Shown: positions 35,862 through 44,772, counted from the first letter of the stretch. The stretch is 64,000 nt of DNA from Terriglobales bacterium (GCA_025462725.1 JAOAPE010000012.1:169942-233941), one strand, 5' to 3'. Notes: generated by a model not told the origin, from the letters alone. Program-made: numbers and translations.

Positions 35862-38042
35862 TCAATGGGCCAATCGCCCTTGCGCTTCGCTGATCTTCCT
35901 CGCCAGCGCATCCGTGGTGAAAGGTTTATGCAACAGCAGCGACTCGGTCCCCAGGTTCGCAAACTCGAGCACCGCTGCGTCCGTGTAGCCGGACATGAAG
36001 ATCACCGCAAAATCGCTCCGCTTCTCGCGCAGCTTCGCGACAAACTCTGGACCGCCCATGCGCGGCATTACTACATCCGTCAGCACCACATCGATCTTCG
36101 CCGACGCCTGCTGGTCAGCCAACGCCAGCGCTTCCAATCCATTTCCCGCCTGAAGCACTTTGTAACCCAGTCGCTTCAACGATTCTGCCGCGAGCACTCG
36201 CAATGCCGGCTCGTCTTCCACCAACAGAATTGTTCCTTCGCCGCGTGGGATTGCACCCGATTGCTGCGCGGCAGCAACAGGTATCGTTTTATCCAGCGAT
36301 GGCAGATACACCTTGAACACCGTCCCTACTCCCACTTCGCTGTACACCGCAATGTGTCCCTTGCTTTGCTTAACGATGCCGTACACCGTCGCCAGTCCCA
36401 GCCCCGTTCCTTTTCCTGCTTCCTTAGTCGTGAAGAACGGTTCGAAGATGTGTGCCAGCGTTCCGCCGCTGATGCCGCTTCCCGTGTCCGTCACTGACAT
36501 CAACACATATGGCCCGGGCGTGACCTCAGTGTGTTTCTCCGCATATGCCTCATCGAGATCAACGTGCATCGTCTCGATGATGATCCTCCCGCCCTCGGGC
36601 ATCGCGTCGCGTGCGTTTACGGCGAGGTTCATGATCACTTGCTCGAGTTGTCCCGCATCTGCCAGCACTCGCCCGATCTGTTCGGAAAGATTCGTTGCCA
36701 ATTCAATGTCTTCACCGATCAGCACTCGCAACATCTTCACCATGTTGCGCACAGTCTGATTCGGGTCGAGCACCTGCGGCTCCAGCACCTGCTTGCGGCT
36801 GAACGCCAGCAATTGCCGCGTCAGCGCCGTTGCGCGTTGTCCCGCGTTCTTGATCTCTTCTATATAAGGACGCGTCTTCGAGTCTGCCGTGTCCAGAAGC
36901 AAGTCGCTGTAGCCGGAGATGATCGTTACCAGGTTGTTGAAGTCGTGCGCCACGCCGCCGGCGAGTCGTCCAACTGCTTCTAATCGCGCTGTGCGCAACA
37001 TTCCTTCACGTGAATTGCGGATGCTCGCGCGCATCTGCTCGAATGATCGTGTAAGCTGTGCGACTTCATCAGTACCCTGCGCAGTAAGCTGGAACTCGAA
37101 GTCGCCCTCTTCCATGCGCTTCGTTACGGCTGCCAGATTTTCCAACGGCCCGGTGATCTGTTTCGACAACACGAACACCACCAGCGAAGCGATCAGGATT
37201 CCAATCGCTCCCAGCGTCAGCAATATTCGGTTGAGTTGTCGCAGGAATCCCGTCGCCTGATCATACGACCGCAAGAAATAAAGCCTAATGGGATGCTCAC
37301 CCGGAAGTTCGATGTAATGCGCAAAGTATCGTTCACCGCTGATTTCTACTTCGTCCAATGTCCCCGTGCTTGTAGCATTTTTCGCTAGCCAGTTTTCGAA
37401 CTCACCGCGTGCATTCCCTGCGAGCGATGTCTGCAACACTTTGCCGCCGCTCTCGAACGCAAGATTGGACTTGCCAAAGATGGCCGCATCGCCCAACGCC
37501 TGCGGTGACACCTCCCGTGCCAGCGCAATTCTCCCCAACTGATGCCCTTCAGGCCCGGCTCCGGAGATGATTGGCGCAAAGCTAACATCGAAGAGATGGC
37601 CATTCACGTACCACCAATCTTGTTTTCCAGACGACTCCTGCAAATAATGCTTTACGCCAGAGACGCGCACGTCTTCTGATTTCGAATGGAAGCCCAGCAC
37701 CTCGCCGCTCGCACTCTCCAGCATCAGCAAGTCGGCATTGCTCGTCTTCAATAATGGCTCTGATCCATCCTGCACAGTCAACCGATCATTGGTGGACATC
37801 AACGCCTTCAGGCTTGGTTGGTCCGCGATCAGCACCGCGCTCTGTTGCGCTTGCGTTCTGCGCCCTTGTTCAATTTCCTTATATACGACGGACTCCGCTT
37901 GCAATGTGGACGCCACGTCCTCACGGACATGCGCCAGCATTCTCAATTGCAGCAGGATCAGCATGGCTGCCGTCAGCAGCACCACAACGGCCAGCATGGA
38001 GGCGAGAAGTTTTGTCCGGAGGTGTCTGAAGTGGATATTCAC
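35862..38042 (-). CDS. Hybrid sensor histidine kinase with C-terminal receiver
   Basis: A 726-residue membrane sensor. TM1 (about 11-33) and TM2 (about 271-294) flank a 235-residue periplasmic sensor domain of double-Cache-like size. HAMP follows (295-348), then HisKA with phospho-acceptor H366 in GGVAHDFNN, HATPase_c (MNLAVNARDAMPEGG, FTTKEAGKGTGLGLATVYG), and a receiver domain (about 605-720) with phospho-acceptor D656 in VVLTDVVMP and K706. No output regulator gene is adjacent. It is divergent from an outer-membrane barrel gene starting 107 bases away, which could be a target (inference). Confidence 0.92.
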   Translation of the reverse strand: MNIHFRHLRTKLLASMLAVVVLLTAAMLILLQLRMLAHVREDVASTLQAESVVYKEIEQGRRTQAQQSAVLIADQPSLKALMSTNDRLTVQDGSEPLLKTSNADLLMLESASGEVLGFHSKSEDVRVSGVKHYLQESSGKQDWWYVNGHLFDVSFAPIISGAGPEGHQLGRIALAREVSPQALGDAAIFGKSNLAFESGGKVLQTSLAGNARGEFENWLAKNATSTGTLDEVEISGERYFAHYIELPGEHPIRLYFLRSYDQATGFLRQLNRILLTLGAIGILIASLVVFVLSKQITGPLENLAAVTKRMEEGDFEFQLTAQGTDEVAQLTRSFEQMRASIRNSREGMLRTARLEAVGRLAGGVAHDFNNLVTIISGYSDLLLDTADSKTRPYIEEIKNAGQRATALTRQLLAFSRKQVLEPQVLDPNQTVRNMVKMLRVLIGEDIELATNLSEQIGRVLADAGQLEQVIMNLAVNARDAMPEGGRIIIETMHVDLDEAYAEKHTEVTPGPYVLMSVTDTGSGISGGTLAHIFEPFFTTKEAGKGTGLGLATVYGIVKQSKGHIAVYSEVGVGTVFKVYLPSLDKTIPVAAAQQSGAIPRGEGTILLVEDEPALRVLAAESLKRLGYKVLQAGNGLEALALADQQASAKIDVVLTDVVMPRMGGPEFVAKLREKRSDFAVIFMSGYTDAAVLEFANLGTESLLLHKPFTTDALARKISEAQGRLAH

Positions 38043-38148
38043 GCCTAGTGACTCCGCAGCTTACCCCAGCAAACTTTCATTAGCAATGAATTCCTCCGGT
38101 GATATGCTGTCGCTATCAGGACGCGAATTTCAATGATGATCGGAGGCG

Positions 38149-39666
38149 TTGACCGCCTTGAGGTCTGCATTACTCAGCGTCATCTTCTGCGCCGTGTCCG
38201 TCACCAGCGTTGCGCAGCAAGCCTCGGCTCCGGTTCCGAACAAAACAAATGACGTCGAGCAGTTGCGCAACGAGTTGCAGGAGACGCGCACTCAGCTTTC
38301 CGATTCCGTCCGCCAGATCGAAGAACTGCGCCGCGATCTAGATCAACTCAAGAAACAACTCCAACCCACAAGCGCCGCTGCAACTGTAGAGTCAACTTCC
38401 GCTTCCGCAATCGCTCCGCCCTCCGCGGCCGCCGCCGACCAAGACCCCGCGTTCCTCGCTTCGAAAGTTACGGAATTGCATCAAGTGAAAGTCGAAAGCG
38501 CAGGGAAGTATCCGGTCAAGCTTTCCGGACTCATCCTCTTCAACGCTTATCACAACAACGGTAATCTCGATCTTCAGGACCAACCCAATCTGGCCTTCGG
38601 ACAAGCCCCTGGCTCTCCTCGTGCCGCGTTGGGCGCAACTCTGAGACAGACGCTGCTCGGCATCGAAGCCAAAGGCCCTGACATCTTCGGCGCGCAAACT
38701 TCAGCGGATGTCTCGATAGATTTCTTCGGCGGCAGTCCGCAAACAACTTACGGAATCACCGCCGGCCTTCTCCGTCTTCGTACCGCGAACGTTCATTTGA
38801 ATTGGGACAAGACCACTTTGAACATCGGGCAGGACACACTCTTCATCTCTCCACTCTCGCCCACTTCCTACGCTTCCATCGCTGAACCCGCATTTTCATG
38901 GGCCGGCAATCTCTGGGTGTGGACTCCGCAAATCATGGTTGAGCATCGCTTCACCACCAGCGACGACTCCGCTCTTGTGCTGCAGGGCGGTATTTTGGAT
39001 CCGCTCACGGAAGAAGTCCCGCCAACTCAGGGTCGCACCGCAACCGCAGGCGAGCGCAGCGGATATCCCGCCATCGCCGGACGCATCGCGCTCGACCGCT
39101 CCACCTCCGCGAATTTTCCTTTCACCATCGGCTTCGCCGGATACCGGGGCCAGCAGCGACGTCAGCGCTTCCTCAGCATAAACAACCAGCCAGCGGTAAC
39201 AAACGACAGCTGGACCGTGAACGCTGATTTCAAAATTCCCATCGCCAACAAATTCGAACTCTCCGGAGAGTATTACACCGGCCAAGCCGTCGGCGGCCTC
39301 GGCGGCGGCATTTGGAGCAGCGTGATCTATCCCGACTTCACCTTCCCACACGCCGCGATTCATCCGCTGCATTCCGCCGGCGGATGGGCACAACTCAAGT
39401 TCATGCCGGCACCCCGCTTCGAGATCAACGCCGCCATGGGACAAGACGAAAACGTCGGGACCGATGTTCGCTTCTTTGCCTCTCCCGTCACTGACAGTGG
39501 TTTTTTCGCTTTCAAGAAGAACCGCGCGCAATTCGTGAACTTCATTTACAAGCCAAACTCAATCCTGCTTTTCTCGCTGGAATACCGCCGCCTGTTCACC
39601 CTTTCACCGGTCTTCGGCAGCGCTACCGGAAATCACATCAACGTCGCTGCAGGAGTTCGCTTCTGA
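38149..39666 (+). CDS. Coiled-coil outer-membrane beta-barrel (porin-like) protein
   Basis: A 505-residue exported protein with a signal peptide (cleavage near VAQQA, residue 23), a periplasmic coiled coil (about 34-68, NDVEQLRNELQETRTQL onward), then alternating amphipathic strands to the C-terminal aromatic residue (INVAAGVRF), typical of an outer-membrane barrel. The start is TTG: 38149 is listed, but TTG 38158 gives a cleaner signal peptide (MRSALLSV) and better spacing to the GGAGG at 38142-38146. Its stop overlaps a CTG start of the following cupredoxin gene, so the two are coupled. Substrate is unknown. Confidence 0.75.
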   Translation: MTALRSALLSVIFCAVSVTSVAQQASAPVPNKTNDVEQLRNELQETRTQLSDSVRQIEELRRDLDQLKKQLQPTSAAATVESTSASAIAPPSAAAADQDPAFLASKVTELHQVKVESAGKYPVKLSGLILFNAYHNNGNLDLQDQPNLAFGQAPGSPRAALGATLRQTLLGIEAKGPDIFGAQTSADVSIDFFGGSPQTTYGITAGLLRLRTANVHLNWDKTTLNIGQDTLFISPLSPTSYASIAEPAFSWAGNLWVWTPQIMVEHRFTTSDDSALVLQGGILDPLTEEVPPTQGRTATAGERSGYPAIAGRIALDRSTSANFPFTIGFAGYRGQQRRQRFLSINNQPAVTNDSWTVNADFKIPIANKFELSGEYYTGQAVGGLGGGIWSSVIYPDFTFPHAAIHPLHSAGGWAQLKFMPAPRFEINAAMGQDENVGTDVRFFASPVTDSGFFAFKKNRAQFVNFIYKPNSILLFSLEYRRLFTLSPVFGSATGNHINVAAGVRF

Positions 39667-40346
39667 GATTCACACTCTATCTCTTGTTGCTGGCAACACT
39701 CAGCATCGCTGCCTCCGCGCAGGATGCAACCGTTCATGGCGCGGTGAATATCATCAATCCGGCGAAATCCGCGGGAGCTAACTCCGACGCGGTCGTCTGG
39801 CTCACTCCGCTGCGCAACAGCGACCCCGTCCCGCCCGGTCCCAAGGTCCGCCTGTTGCAGAATAACAAACGATTCATTCCGCACATGCTCGTGGTCACCC
39901 TGGGCACGCAGATTGATTTCCCCAACGAAGACCCCTACTTCCATAATGTGTTTTCGATCTATCGCGGCAAACCCTTCGACCTCGGACTCTACGAGAGCGG
40001 CAGCACGCGCACCATTCACTTCAACCAGCCCGGAGTCTCATACATCTTCTGCAACATTCATCCGGAGATGAGCGCCGTGATTGTCGCGCTGCGCACGCCG
40101 CATTTCGCCACCACGACGACGGACGGAAATTTCCAGATCGCCCACGTCCCACCCGGACGCTACAAACTCGAATTCTGGTATGAGCGCGCATCGGAAGCGG
40201 AACTCGCAACCCTCTCGCGTGATGTCGACATCACCACCGGCGAGAACAAACTGCCCGGCATCGCCATCCACTTCGCTGACGGCACAAAGGAACATCTCAA
40301 CAAATATGGCGAGCCTTATTCGCGGAATAAAAAAGAAGAGTATTGA
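39663..40346 (+). CDS. Exported cupredoxin-like protein, probable CTG start
   Basis: A 227-residue exported protein. A plastocyanin-like domain has the full type-1 copper ligand set: H94 (YFHNVF) and C130, H133, M136 in FCNIHPEM. A carboxypeptidase-regulatory-like beta domain follows (about 140-200, TTDGNFQIAHVPPGRYKLEF). No in-frame ATG or GTG opens the gene. CTG at 39663 overlaps the previous stop as CTGA, lies 7 bases after AGGAG (39651-39655) and restores a positively charged signal peptide (MRFTLYLLLLATLSIAASA). TTG 39684 would give a shorter leader with no basic residue. It probably carries electrons or copper in the periplasm. Confidence 0.82.
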   Translation: MRFTLYLLLLATLSIAASAQDATVHGAVNIINPAKSAGANSDAVVWLTPLRNSDPVPPGPKVRLLQNNKRFIPHMLVVTLGTQIDFPNEDPYFHNVFSIYRGKPFDLGLYESGSTRTIHFNQPGVSYIFCNIHPEMSAVIVALRTPHFATTTTDGNFQIAHVPPGRYKLEFWYERASEAELATLSRDVDITTGENKLPGIAIHFADGTKEHLNKYGEPYSRNKKEEY

Positions 40347-40353
40347 GGGAAGT

Positions 40354-40428
40354 TGGTAGCGCTAACGGGAATCGAACCCGTGTTTTAAGATTGAGAATCT
40401 CACGTCCTAACCCCTAGACGATAGCGCC
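40354..40428 (-). tRNA. tRNA-Glu(CUC)
   Basis: Reading the minus strand gives a 75-base cloverleaf with encoded CCA. The acceptor stem is GGCGCTA/TAGCGCT with a G-U first pair. The D stem is GTC/GAC, the anticodon stem TGAGA/TCTTA, the loop TTCTCAA with anticodon CTC (codon GAG, Glu), and the T arm ACGGG-TTCGATT-CCCGT. It lies alone between the cupredoxin gene and the YeiH-type gene. Confidence 0.95.
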
Positions 40429-40510
40429 ACTCTTTGTTGCAGAGCTAAATTATAACAAACGCTGCGCGCGCTCTTTCTTTTGACATATCCGCTCTTTGCT
40501 TGCCTAATAG

Positions 40511-41458
40511 ATGTACATGCTCGCGCAGATAATCTTTCTGTTGTGCCTGCTGTTCGCGGCCAGTCCGCTGCCTTGGGCATCGCCGCCGGTCGCGCTGGCA
40601 CTCGGCGTCGCATTCGGATTGGCCTTCAATCATCCCTTCGCCACCCTCTCACGCAATTGGTCAAAGATTCTTCTGCAAGTGTCAGTCGTCGGACTCGGCT
40701 TTGGCATGAACCTCCAGCAAGTCCTCCAAGCGGGACGCTCCGGATTTATCTACACGCTTCTGGGCATCGCCTTCGCACTCGCCGCCGGGTGGAGCCTCGG
40801 CAAAATTCTCCGCGTGCGCCCAAATTCCTCTTATCTCATTTCAGTGGGTACAGCCATCTGCGGAGGCAGCGCCATCGCGGCAGTCGCGCCAGTGATTAAC
40901 GCATCGGACGAAGAACTCTCCGTTTCCATCGGAACCGTTTTCATCCTCAACGCCATCGGACTCCTCGTCTTCCCACCACTCGGACACGCCTTGCATCTCA
41001 CCGAGCCCCAATTCGGACTCTGGGCCGCGCTCGCGATTCACGACACCAGTTCCGTCGTCGGAGCCGGAGCAAAATTCGGCGCCATAGCACTTGCTGTCGC
41101 TACTACGGTGAAACTCGCGCGCGCATTGTGGATCGTGCCAGTCACACTCGGCACCGCAGCATTGCGCGAAAAAAAAGATGTCGGCTCCGCTGCCGTTCAA
41201 TGGCCGTGGTTCATTTTGTTTTTTCTCGCGGCAGCAGTGATGAACACCTACGTCGCACCCGGAAACGCGGGATACACACTCGCCTCCCGCCTCGCGCGCA
41301 CCGGGCTGACCGTTACACTATTCCTCATTGGCACAGGAATCTCGCGCGCCAGTCTCAAGCAAGTCGGCGTGCGGCCGCTAGCGCAAGGCATCGCGCTCTG
41401 GCTGCTCGTTGCCGTAGTCTCACTCACATTAATAAGGATGGGTCTAATTGCGATCTAG
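40511..41458 (+). CDS. YeiH/UPF0324-family membrane protein (putative sulfate exporter family)
   Basis: A 315-residue polytopic inner-membrane protein with about ten TM helices. SVVGLGFGMNLQQVLQ, SVGTAICGGSAIAAVAPVI and AIHDTSSVVGAGAKFG match the family's conserved motifs. Members are annotated as putative sulfate exporters, but transport has little direct proof. ATG 40511 is the first start; ATG 40517 is equally possible. No ribosome site is clear. It is a single gene, convergent with recJ. Confidence 0.88.
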   Translation: MYMLAQIIFLLCLLFAASPLPWASPPVALALGVAFGLAFNHPFATLSRNWSKILLQVSVVGLGFGMNLQQVLQAGRSGFIYTLLGIAFALAAGWSLGKILRVRPNSSYLISVGTAICGGSAIAAVAPVINASDEELSVSIGTVFILNAIGLLVFPPLGHALHLTEPQFGLWAALAIHDTSSVVGAGAKFGAIALAVATTVKLARALWIVPVTLGTAALREKKDVGSAAVQWPWFILFFLAAAVMNTYVAPGNAGYTLASRLARTGLTVTLFLIGTGISRASLKQVGVRPLAQGIALWLLVAVVSLTLIRMGLIAI

Positions 41459-41563
41459 ACTTGCACACTCGCCATTGAACTCGCTCCCGCTGGCGGGTGG
41501 AATGGACCCTGCCAATCTGCAAAATGTATGCAATGCAATGAACGACAACCCTGCTTGGGTTTT

Positions 41564-41600
41564 CTTCGTGCCCTTCGTGAAACCTTTGTGTCCTTCGTGT
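41564..41600. repeat. CTTCGTG-type dispersed short repeat
   Basis: CTTCGTG recurs three times (41564-41570, 41573-41579, 41593-41599) within 36 bases, with a near match CTTTGTG between. On the minus strand this reads as CACGAAGGACACAAAGG-type sequence, a phrase I recall as common in Acidobacteria and Planctomycetes intergenic DNA. It lies between the ends of the convergent YeiH-type gene and recJ. Confidence 0.55.
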
Positions 41601-41621
41601 GATTACGTTTGAGCCTTTCGA

Positions 41622-43388
41622 CTAACCCGTGGCTCCCGCCTTTTTCACCAGATCGCAAATAATCAACTGCAGCCCGCCGAAATCCGGATGCAGATTCTCT
41701 TCCACCGTAAACGCCACATCCACAATGTCGCCAACGACTAATCCCAGCGCCTGAACATCCTCCGCCATCCGCCAACCCAACGCATCCATGCCGCGCCCGT
41801 TCTGTCCCAACTTCAGCTTGATATGTTTTTCCTTGAGGACTCGCGGCGGTTGCTGCAGTCGCAATCCTCGCGCCACAAAAATCGGTTCGCGATTTCCCAT
41901 CCCGTACGGCTCCAGCATTTCGAGGCAGCGCATCCACTCCGGCGTTAACTCGTTTAGCGATACTTCGGAATCAATATTCAACACCGGAACAAAATCCTCG
42001 GCACTGAGTTTTGCTCTTGCATAGGCGTCCATCGCCGAACGCAACGCATCCACTTGATCGGCCGGCATGGAGAACCCCACTGCATGCGAGTGTCCGCCAA
42101 ACCGCTTGAACAACGGACGGCAATGCTCTGACTCCAACGCATCCAGCAGATGAAACGCAGAAATGGATCGCCCTGACCCATGCGCTTCGTCTCCATCAAT
42201 AGCGATTACAAGCGCCGGTTTGCACATGCGTTCCACAACTCGCGTCGCTGCAATGCCGATCACTCCCCGATGCCAACCATCTCCCGCAATCACTACGCAA
42301 TACGCATCTTTGAATGACTCGTCTGACTCCAGCCGCGAATAGATCGTGGCAATGATCCGCGCCTCTTCCGCCTGCCTGTCGGAATTCAGTTCGTTGAGCT
42401 TGTTCGCCAGCTCGCGCGATCGCGCCTCATCGCGCGTGGTGAACAACTCAACCACATCTTGTGCAACGTCCATTCGACCTGCGGCGTTGATCCGTGGCGC
42501 TACCCGGAAAGCAATATCGGTCGCGCTTATCGGCTTTACTGCCGCATCCAGTTGCGAAACTTGCATCAGCGCCTTTAGTCCGCCATTCACGGGAGGACGT
42601 AATCCATCTAGGCCGATCTTCGCCAGCACCCGGTTCTCGCCCACCAGCGGCACTGAATCTGCGATCGTCGCAATCGCCACCATCTTGATGAATGATGGAA
42701 TCAATCTGGAAAACTGCGCGCCTGCTTCCGTCAGCAACGCTTGCGCCACCTTGAACGCCACTCCCGCACCGCACAACTCCTTGCACGGATACTTGCAATC
42801 CTGTTGGTTCGGGTTCAGCACCGCCAGCGCATGGGGAAGAGTTACCCCGATCTCCGGTAGATGATGGTCAGTCACGATCAGGTCCAACCCGACGCGCTTT
42901 GCCGTCTCCGCGGCTTCAAATGCGCGGATACCAGTGTCAACACTGATCACCAGCGTGATCCCATTCTCCGCCGCCGCTTCGATCACGTTGTCCCGCATGC
43001 CGTAGCCTTCGCGAATGCGATGTGGAACGTGAAAGTCCGCCGTGCCGCCCAGCAACTCAATGCAGGTTTTCAGGATTACGATCGCGGTTGTTCCATCCAC
43101 GTCGTAGTCGCCATAGATGAGGATTTGTTCCTTCGTCGAGATTGCCTTTTGGATACGGTCAACAGCATCTCGCATCCCCAGCATCCGAAACGGATCATGT
43201 AACTGGTTGAGCGCAGGATTCAGGAATGTACTCGCGGCACTCGCTTCGCTGATTCCACGCTGCACCAGCAAACGCGCAATGGTGATGGGAATGGAAGCAG
43301 CCGCACTCAGCCGTTGCGCGGCATCATCGTCATTCGTTTTCAATTGCCAGCGCTTAGGATTTTTCACGGTGAGGTGAACAGGATTCAA
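41622..43388 (-). CDS. recJ: Single-stranded-DNA exonuclease RecJ
   Basis: A 588-residue 5'-3' exonuclease for single-stranded DNA, acting in recombination and mismatch repair. The DHH domain has GDYDVDGTTAIVILK (about 92-106), and the family's DHH motif appears in VTDHHLPEIG. The DHHA1 region has FGGHSHAVGFSM (about 430-441), and the C-terminal OB-type domain closes the protein (VLKEKHIKLKLGQNGRGMDA). Length and motif order are normal. It is transcribed alone; the 379 bases upstream are gene-free and hold heptad repeats. Confidence 0.95.
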   Translation of the reverse strand: MNPVHLTVKNPKRWQLKTNDDDAAQRLSAAASIPITIARLLVQRGISEASAASTFLNPALNQLHDPFRMLGMRDAVDRIQKAISTKEQILIYGDYDVDGTTAIVILKTCIELLGGTADFHVPHRIREGYGMRDNVIEAAAENGITLVISVDTGIRAFEAAETAKRVGLDLIVTDHHLPEIGVTLPHALAVLNPNQQDCKYPCKELCGAGVAFKVAQALLTEAGAQFSRLIPSFIKMVAIATIADSVPLVGENRVLAKIGLDGLRPPVNGGLKALMQVSQLDAAVKPISATDIAFRVAPRINAAGRMDVAQDVVELFTTRDEARSRELANKLNELNSDRQAEEARIIATIYSRLESDESFKDAYCVVIAGDGWHRGVIGIAATRVVERMCKPALVIAIDGDEAHGSGRSISAFHLLDALESEHCRPLFKRFGGHSHAVGFSMPADQVDALRSAMDAYARAKLSAEDFVPVLNIDSEVSLNELTPEWMRCLEMLEPYGMGNREPIFVARGLRLQQPPRVLKEKHIKLKLGQNGRGMDALGWRMAEDVQALGLVVGDIVDVAFTVEENLHPDFGGLQLIICDLVKKAGATG

Positions 43389-43767
43389 CTACTCCGGATT
43401 GTAGCAACTTGGAATCCGTTGTCTATCCGCGTGTTCTCCTAATCCAGCTTCTTATGTCTGTCAGAGATTTGCCTTTGACCTAGCTGAGAACTGGGAACTA
43501 TTAGCTGATAGCCGACAGCTTCTTCTTTCTTCTCTGTGGGTCAAGGTCTTACGTTTTGCCTTTGACTTCACTGATACCTGATACCTGAGACCTTTTTTCT
43601 TGCCTTTGACTTAGCTGAAAGCCGAGAGCTGATAGCTGCTCCTCTGGCACACCATGACGCCATCCTCCTTGTCGCCAACGCCATCCAAGCTAGGAACGAA
43701 ACCTAACTGAGTAGCGGTATTAACTGCGCGGAGCAATCCTCCACGCACAAACAAAGGAGCTTTAAAA
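43389..43767. other. Gene-free stretch with heptad repeats
   Basis: This 379-base space between the divergent recJ and LPQTA-protein genes should contain both promoters. No protein gene or RNA gene is supported in it. Its middle carries three short heptad arrays (43482-43640, listed separately). The last 20 bases hold the AGGAG ribosome site (43755-43759) for the following gene. No confident -35/-10 pair was identified. Confidence 0.7.
43482..43640. repeat. Heptad repeat arrays (AGCTGAT-type)
   Basis: Three arrays with 7-base periodicity, each preceded by the phrase TTGCCTTTGAC (43469, 43556, 43600). Array 1 (43482-43523) reads AGCTGAG, AACTGGG, AACTATT, AGCTGAT, AGCCGAC, AGCTTCT. Array 2 (43569-43589) has ACTGAT-, ACCTGAT, ACCTGAG. 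Array 3 (43613-43640) has AGCTGAA, AGCCGAG, AGCTGAT, AGCTGCT. The heptads resemble those between rapZ and the MsbA-type gene near 53.8 kb. Confidence 0.7.
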
Positions 43768-44772
43768 ATGAGAACAACATGGGTGACATTGTCTGTGCTC
43801 GCACTGTCGATTGGCTTGGCCGCGCAGACAGGCAGTACAGGAACAGGAACTTCAACCACAGGTACAGGAACGGGAACTTCCACAACAGGAACTTCCACCA
43901 CCGGAACAGGAACCGGCAGCACCACGGATCAACAGACCGGCACTTCTGGAACCTCAACCGGAACCAGCACCACCGGAACCAGCACCACCGGAACTGGGAG
44001 CACCACCGGAACTTCCACAACGACAACTCCTGATCAGAGCACGACCGGAACCACTGGGACCACTGGCACCGGCAGCACAACAGGAACCACGGGCACCGGC
44101 AGCACTACCGGCACGGGTAGCACGACCGGGACGTCTGGAAGTGGCAGCAGCGGAATGGGGACCACATCAGATCAGACCGGCACTACTGGTACGGGCAGCA
44201 CAACCGGAACCGGCAGCACCAGCGGTACGGGCAGCACAGGTATGGGTTCCACAACCGGGACTGGCAGCACGGGCACCGGAACTACCGGGAGCGGCACGTC
44301 AACTACTCCTGACCAGAGCACGACCGGCACCGGAACGTCAGGCACTGGCAGCAACAGCGGAACAGGCAGCACCTCAGGAATGGGCTCAACCTCCGGTTCG
44401 ACGGGCAGCTCAACTGATCCAAACGCCACCAGCACAACCGGGACGTCAGGACAAAGCAGCACCGGTTCAACCGGCACCTCCGGAACTGGAACCTCGGGCA
44501 CCAGCGGTTCTACTTATGGAACCACGGGTGGAACCTCAACCACCGGAACCTCCAGCACTAGTGACCAGACCAGCGGCACTGGAACAGCCACCACCGGCGG
44601 CACCGGAACGGGTAGCACTGCCGATCAATCTGGCACGGCTGGAACAAGCAGCACCTCCGGCAACCAGACCACCAGCGGCAAGCTCCCGCAAACCGCATCT
44701 CCGCTTCCGTTGTTCTTGTTAGGTGGATTCTCTTCACTGATCGCAGGACTTTGGACCAGGATCAAACGATAA
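43768..44772 (+). CDS. Thr/Gly/Ser-rich surface protein with LPQTA C-terminal anchor
   Basis: A 334-residue exported low-complexity protein. A signal peptide (about 1-19, LSVLALSIGLAAQ) precedes about 280 residues made of degenerate TGTGSTTGT-like units with scattered Asp-Gln (TPDQSTTG, TSDQTG). The C terminus has the tripartite form of a sorting signal: LPQTA (306-310), a hydrophobic segment (PLPLFLLGGFSSLIAGLW) and a basic tail TRIKR. Such anchors are processed by sortase-type enzymes in Gram-positives; here the processing enzyme is unknown. An AGGAG site precedes the ATG and a strong terminator follows. Other frames are also open because of the repeats, but only this one has signal and anchor. 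Confidence 0.82.
   Translation: MRTTWVTLSVLALSIGLAAQTGSTGTGTSTTGTGTGTSTTGTSTTGTGTGSTTDQQTGTSGTSTGTSTTGTSTTGTGSTTGTSTTTTPDQSTTGTTGTTGTGSTTGTTGTGSTTGTGSTTGTSGSGSSGMGTTSDQTGTTGTGSTTGTGSTSGTGSTGMGSTTGTGSTGTGTTGSGTSTTPDQSTTGTGTSGTGSNSGTGSTSGMGSTSGSTGSSTDPNATSTTGTSGQSSTGSTGTSGTGTSGTSGSTYGTTGGTSTTGTSSTSDQTSGTGTATTGGTGTGSTADQSGTAGTSSTSGNQTTSGKLPQTASPLPLFLLGGFSSLIAGLWTRIKR

Noticed and set aside
41455..41937. A 160-residue minus-strand frame with a KDTKVSRRARRK-like stretch
   Set aside because: It runs from the dispersed CTTCGTG repeat into the antisense-frame shadow of recJ; the motif is just the translated repeat.
43482..43640. Possible CRISPR-like array
   Set aside because: The units are 7 bases long with no spacers and no cas genes are nearby.
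43811..44722. A 303-residue open frame rich in Pro/Ala/Gln inside the LPQTA gene
   Set aside because: It is the shifted frame of the same repetitive DNA and lacks the signal peptide and anchor seen in the 43768 frame.
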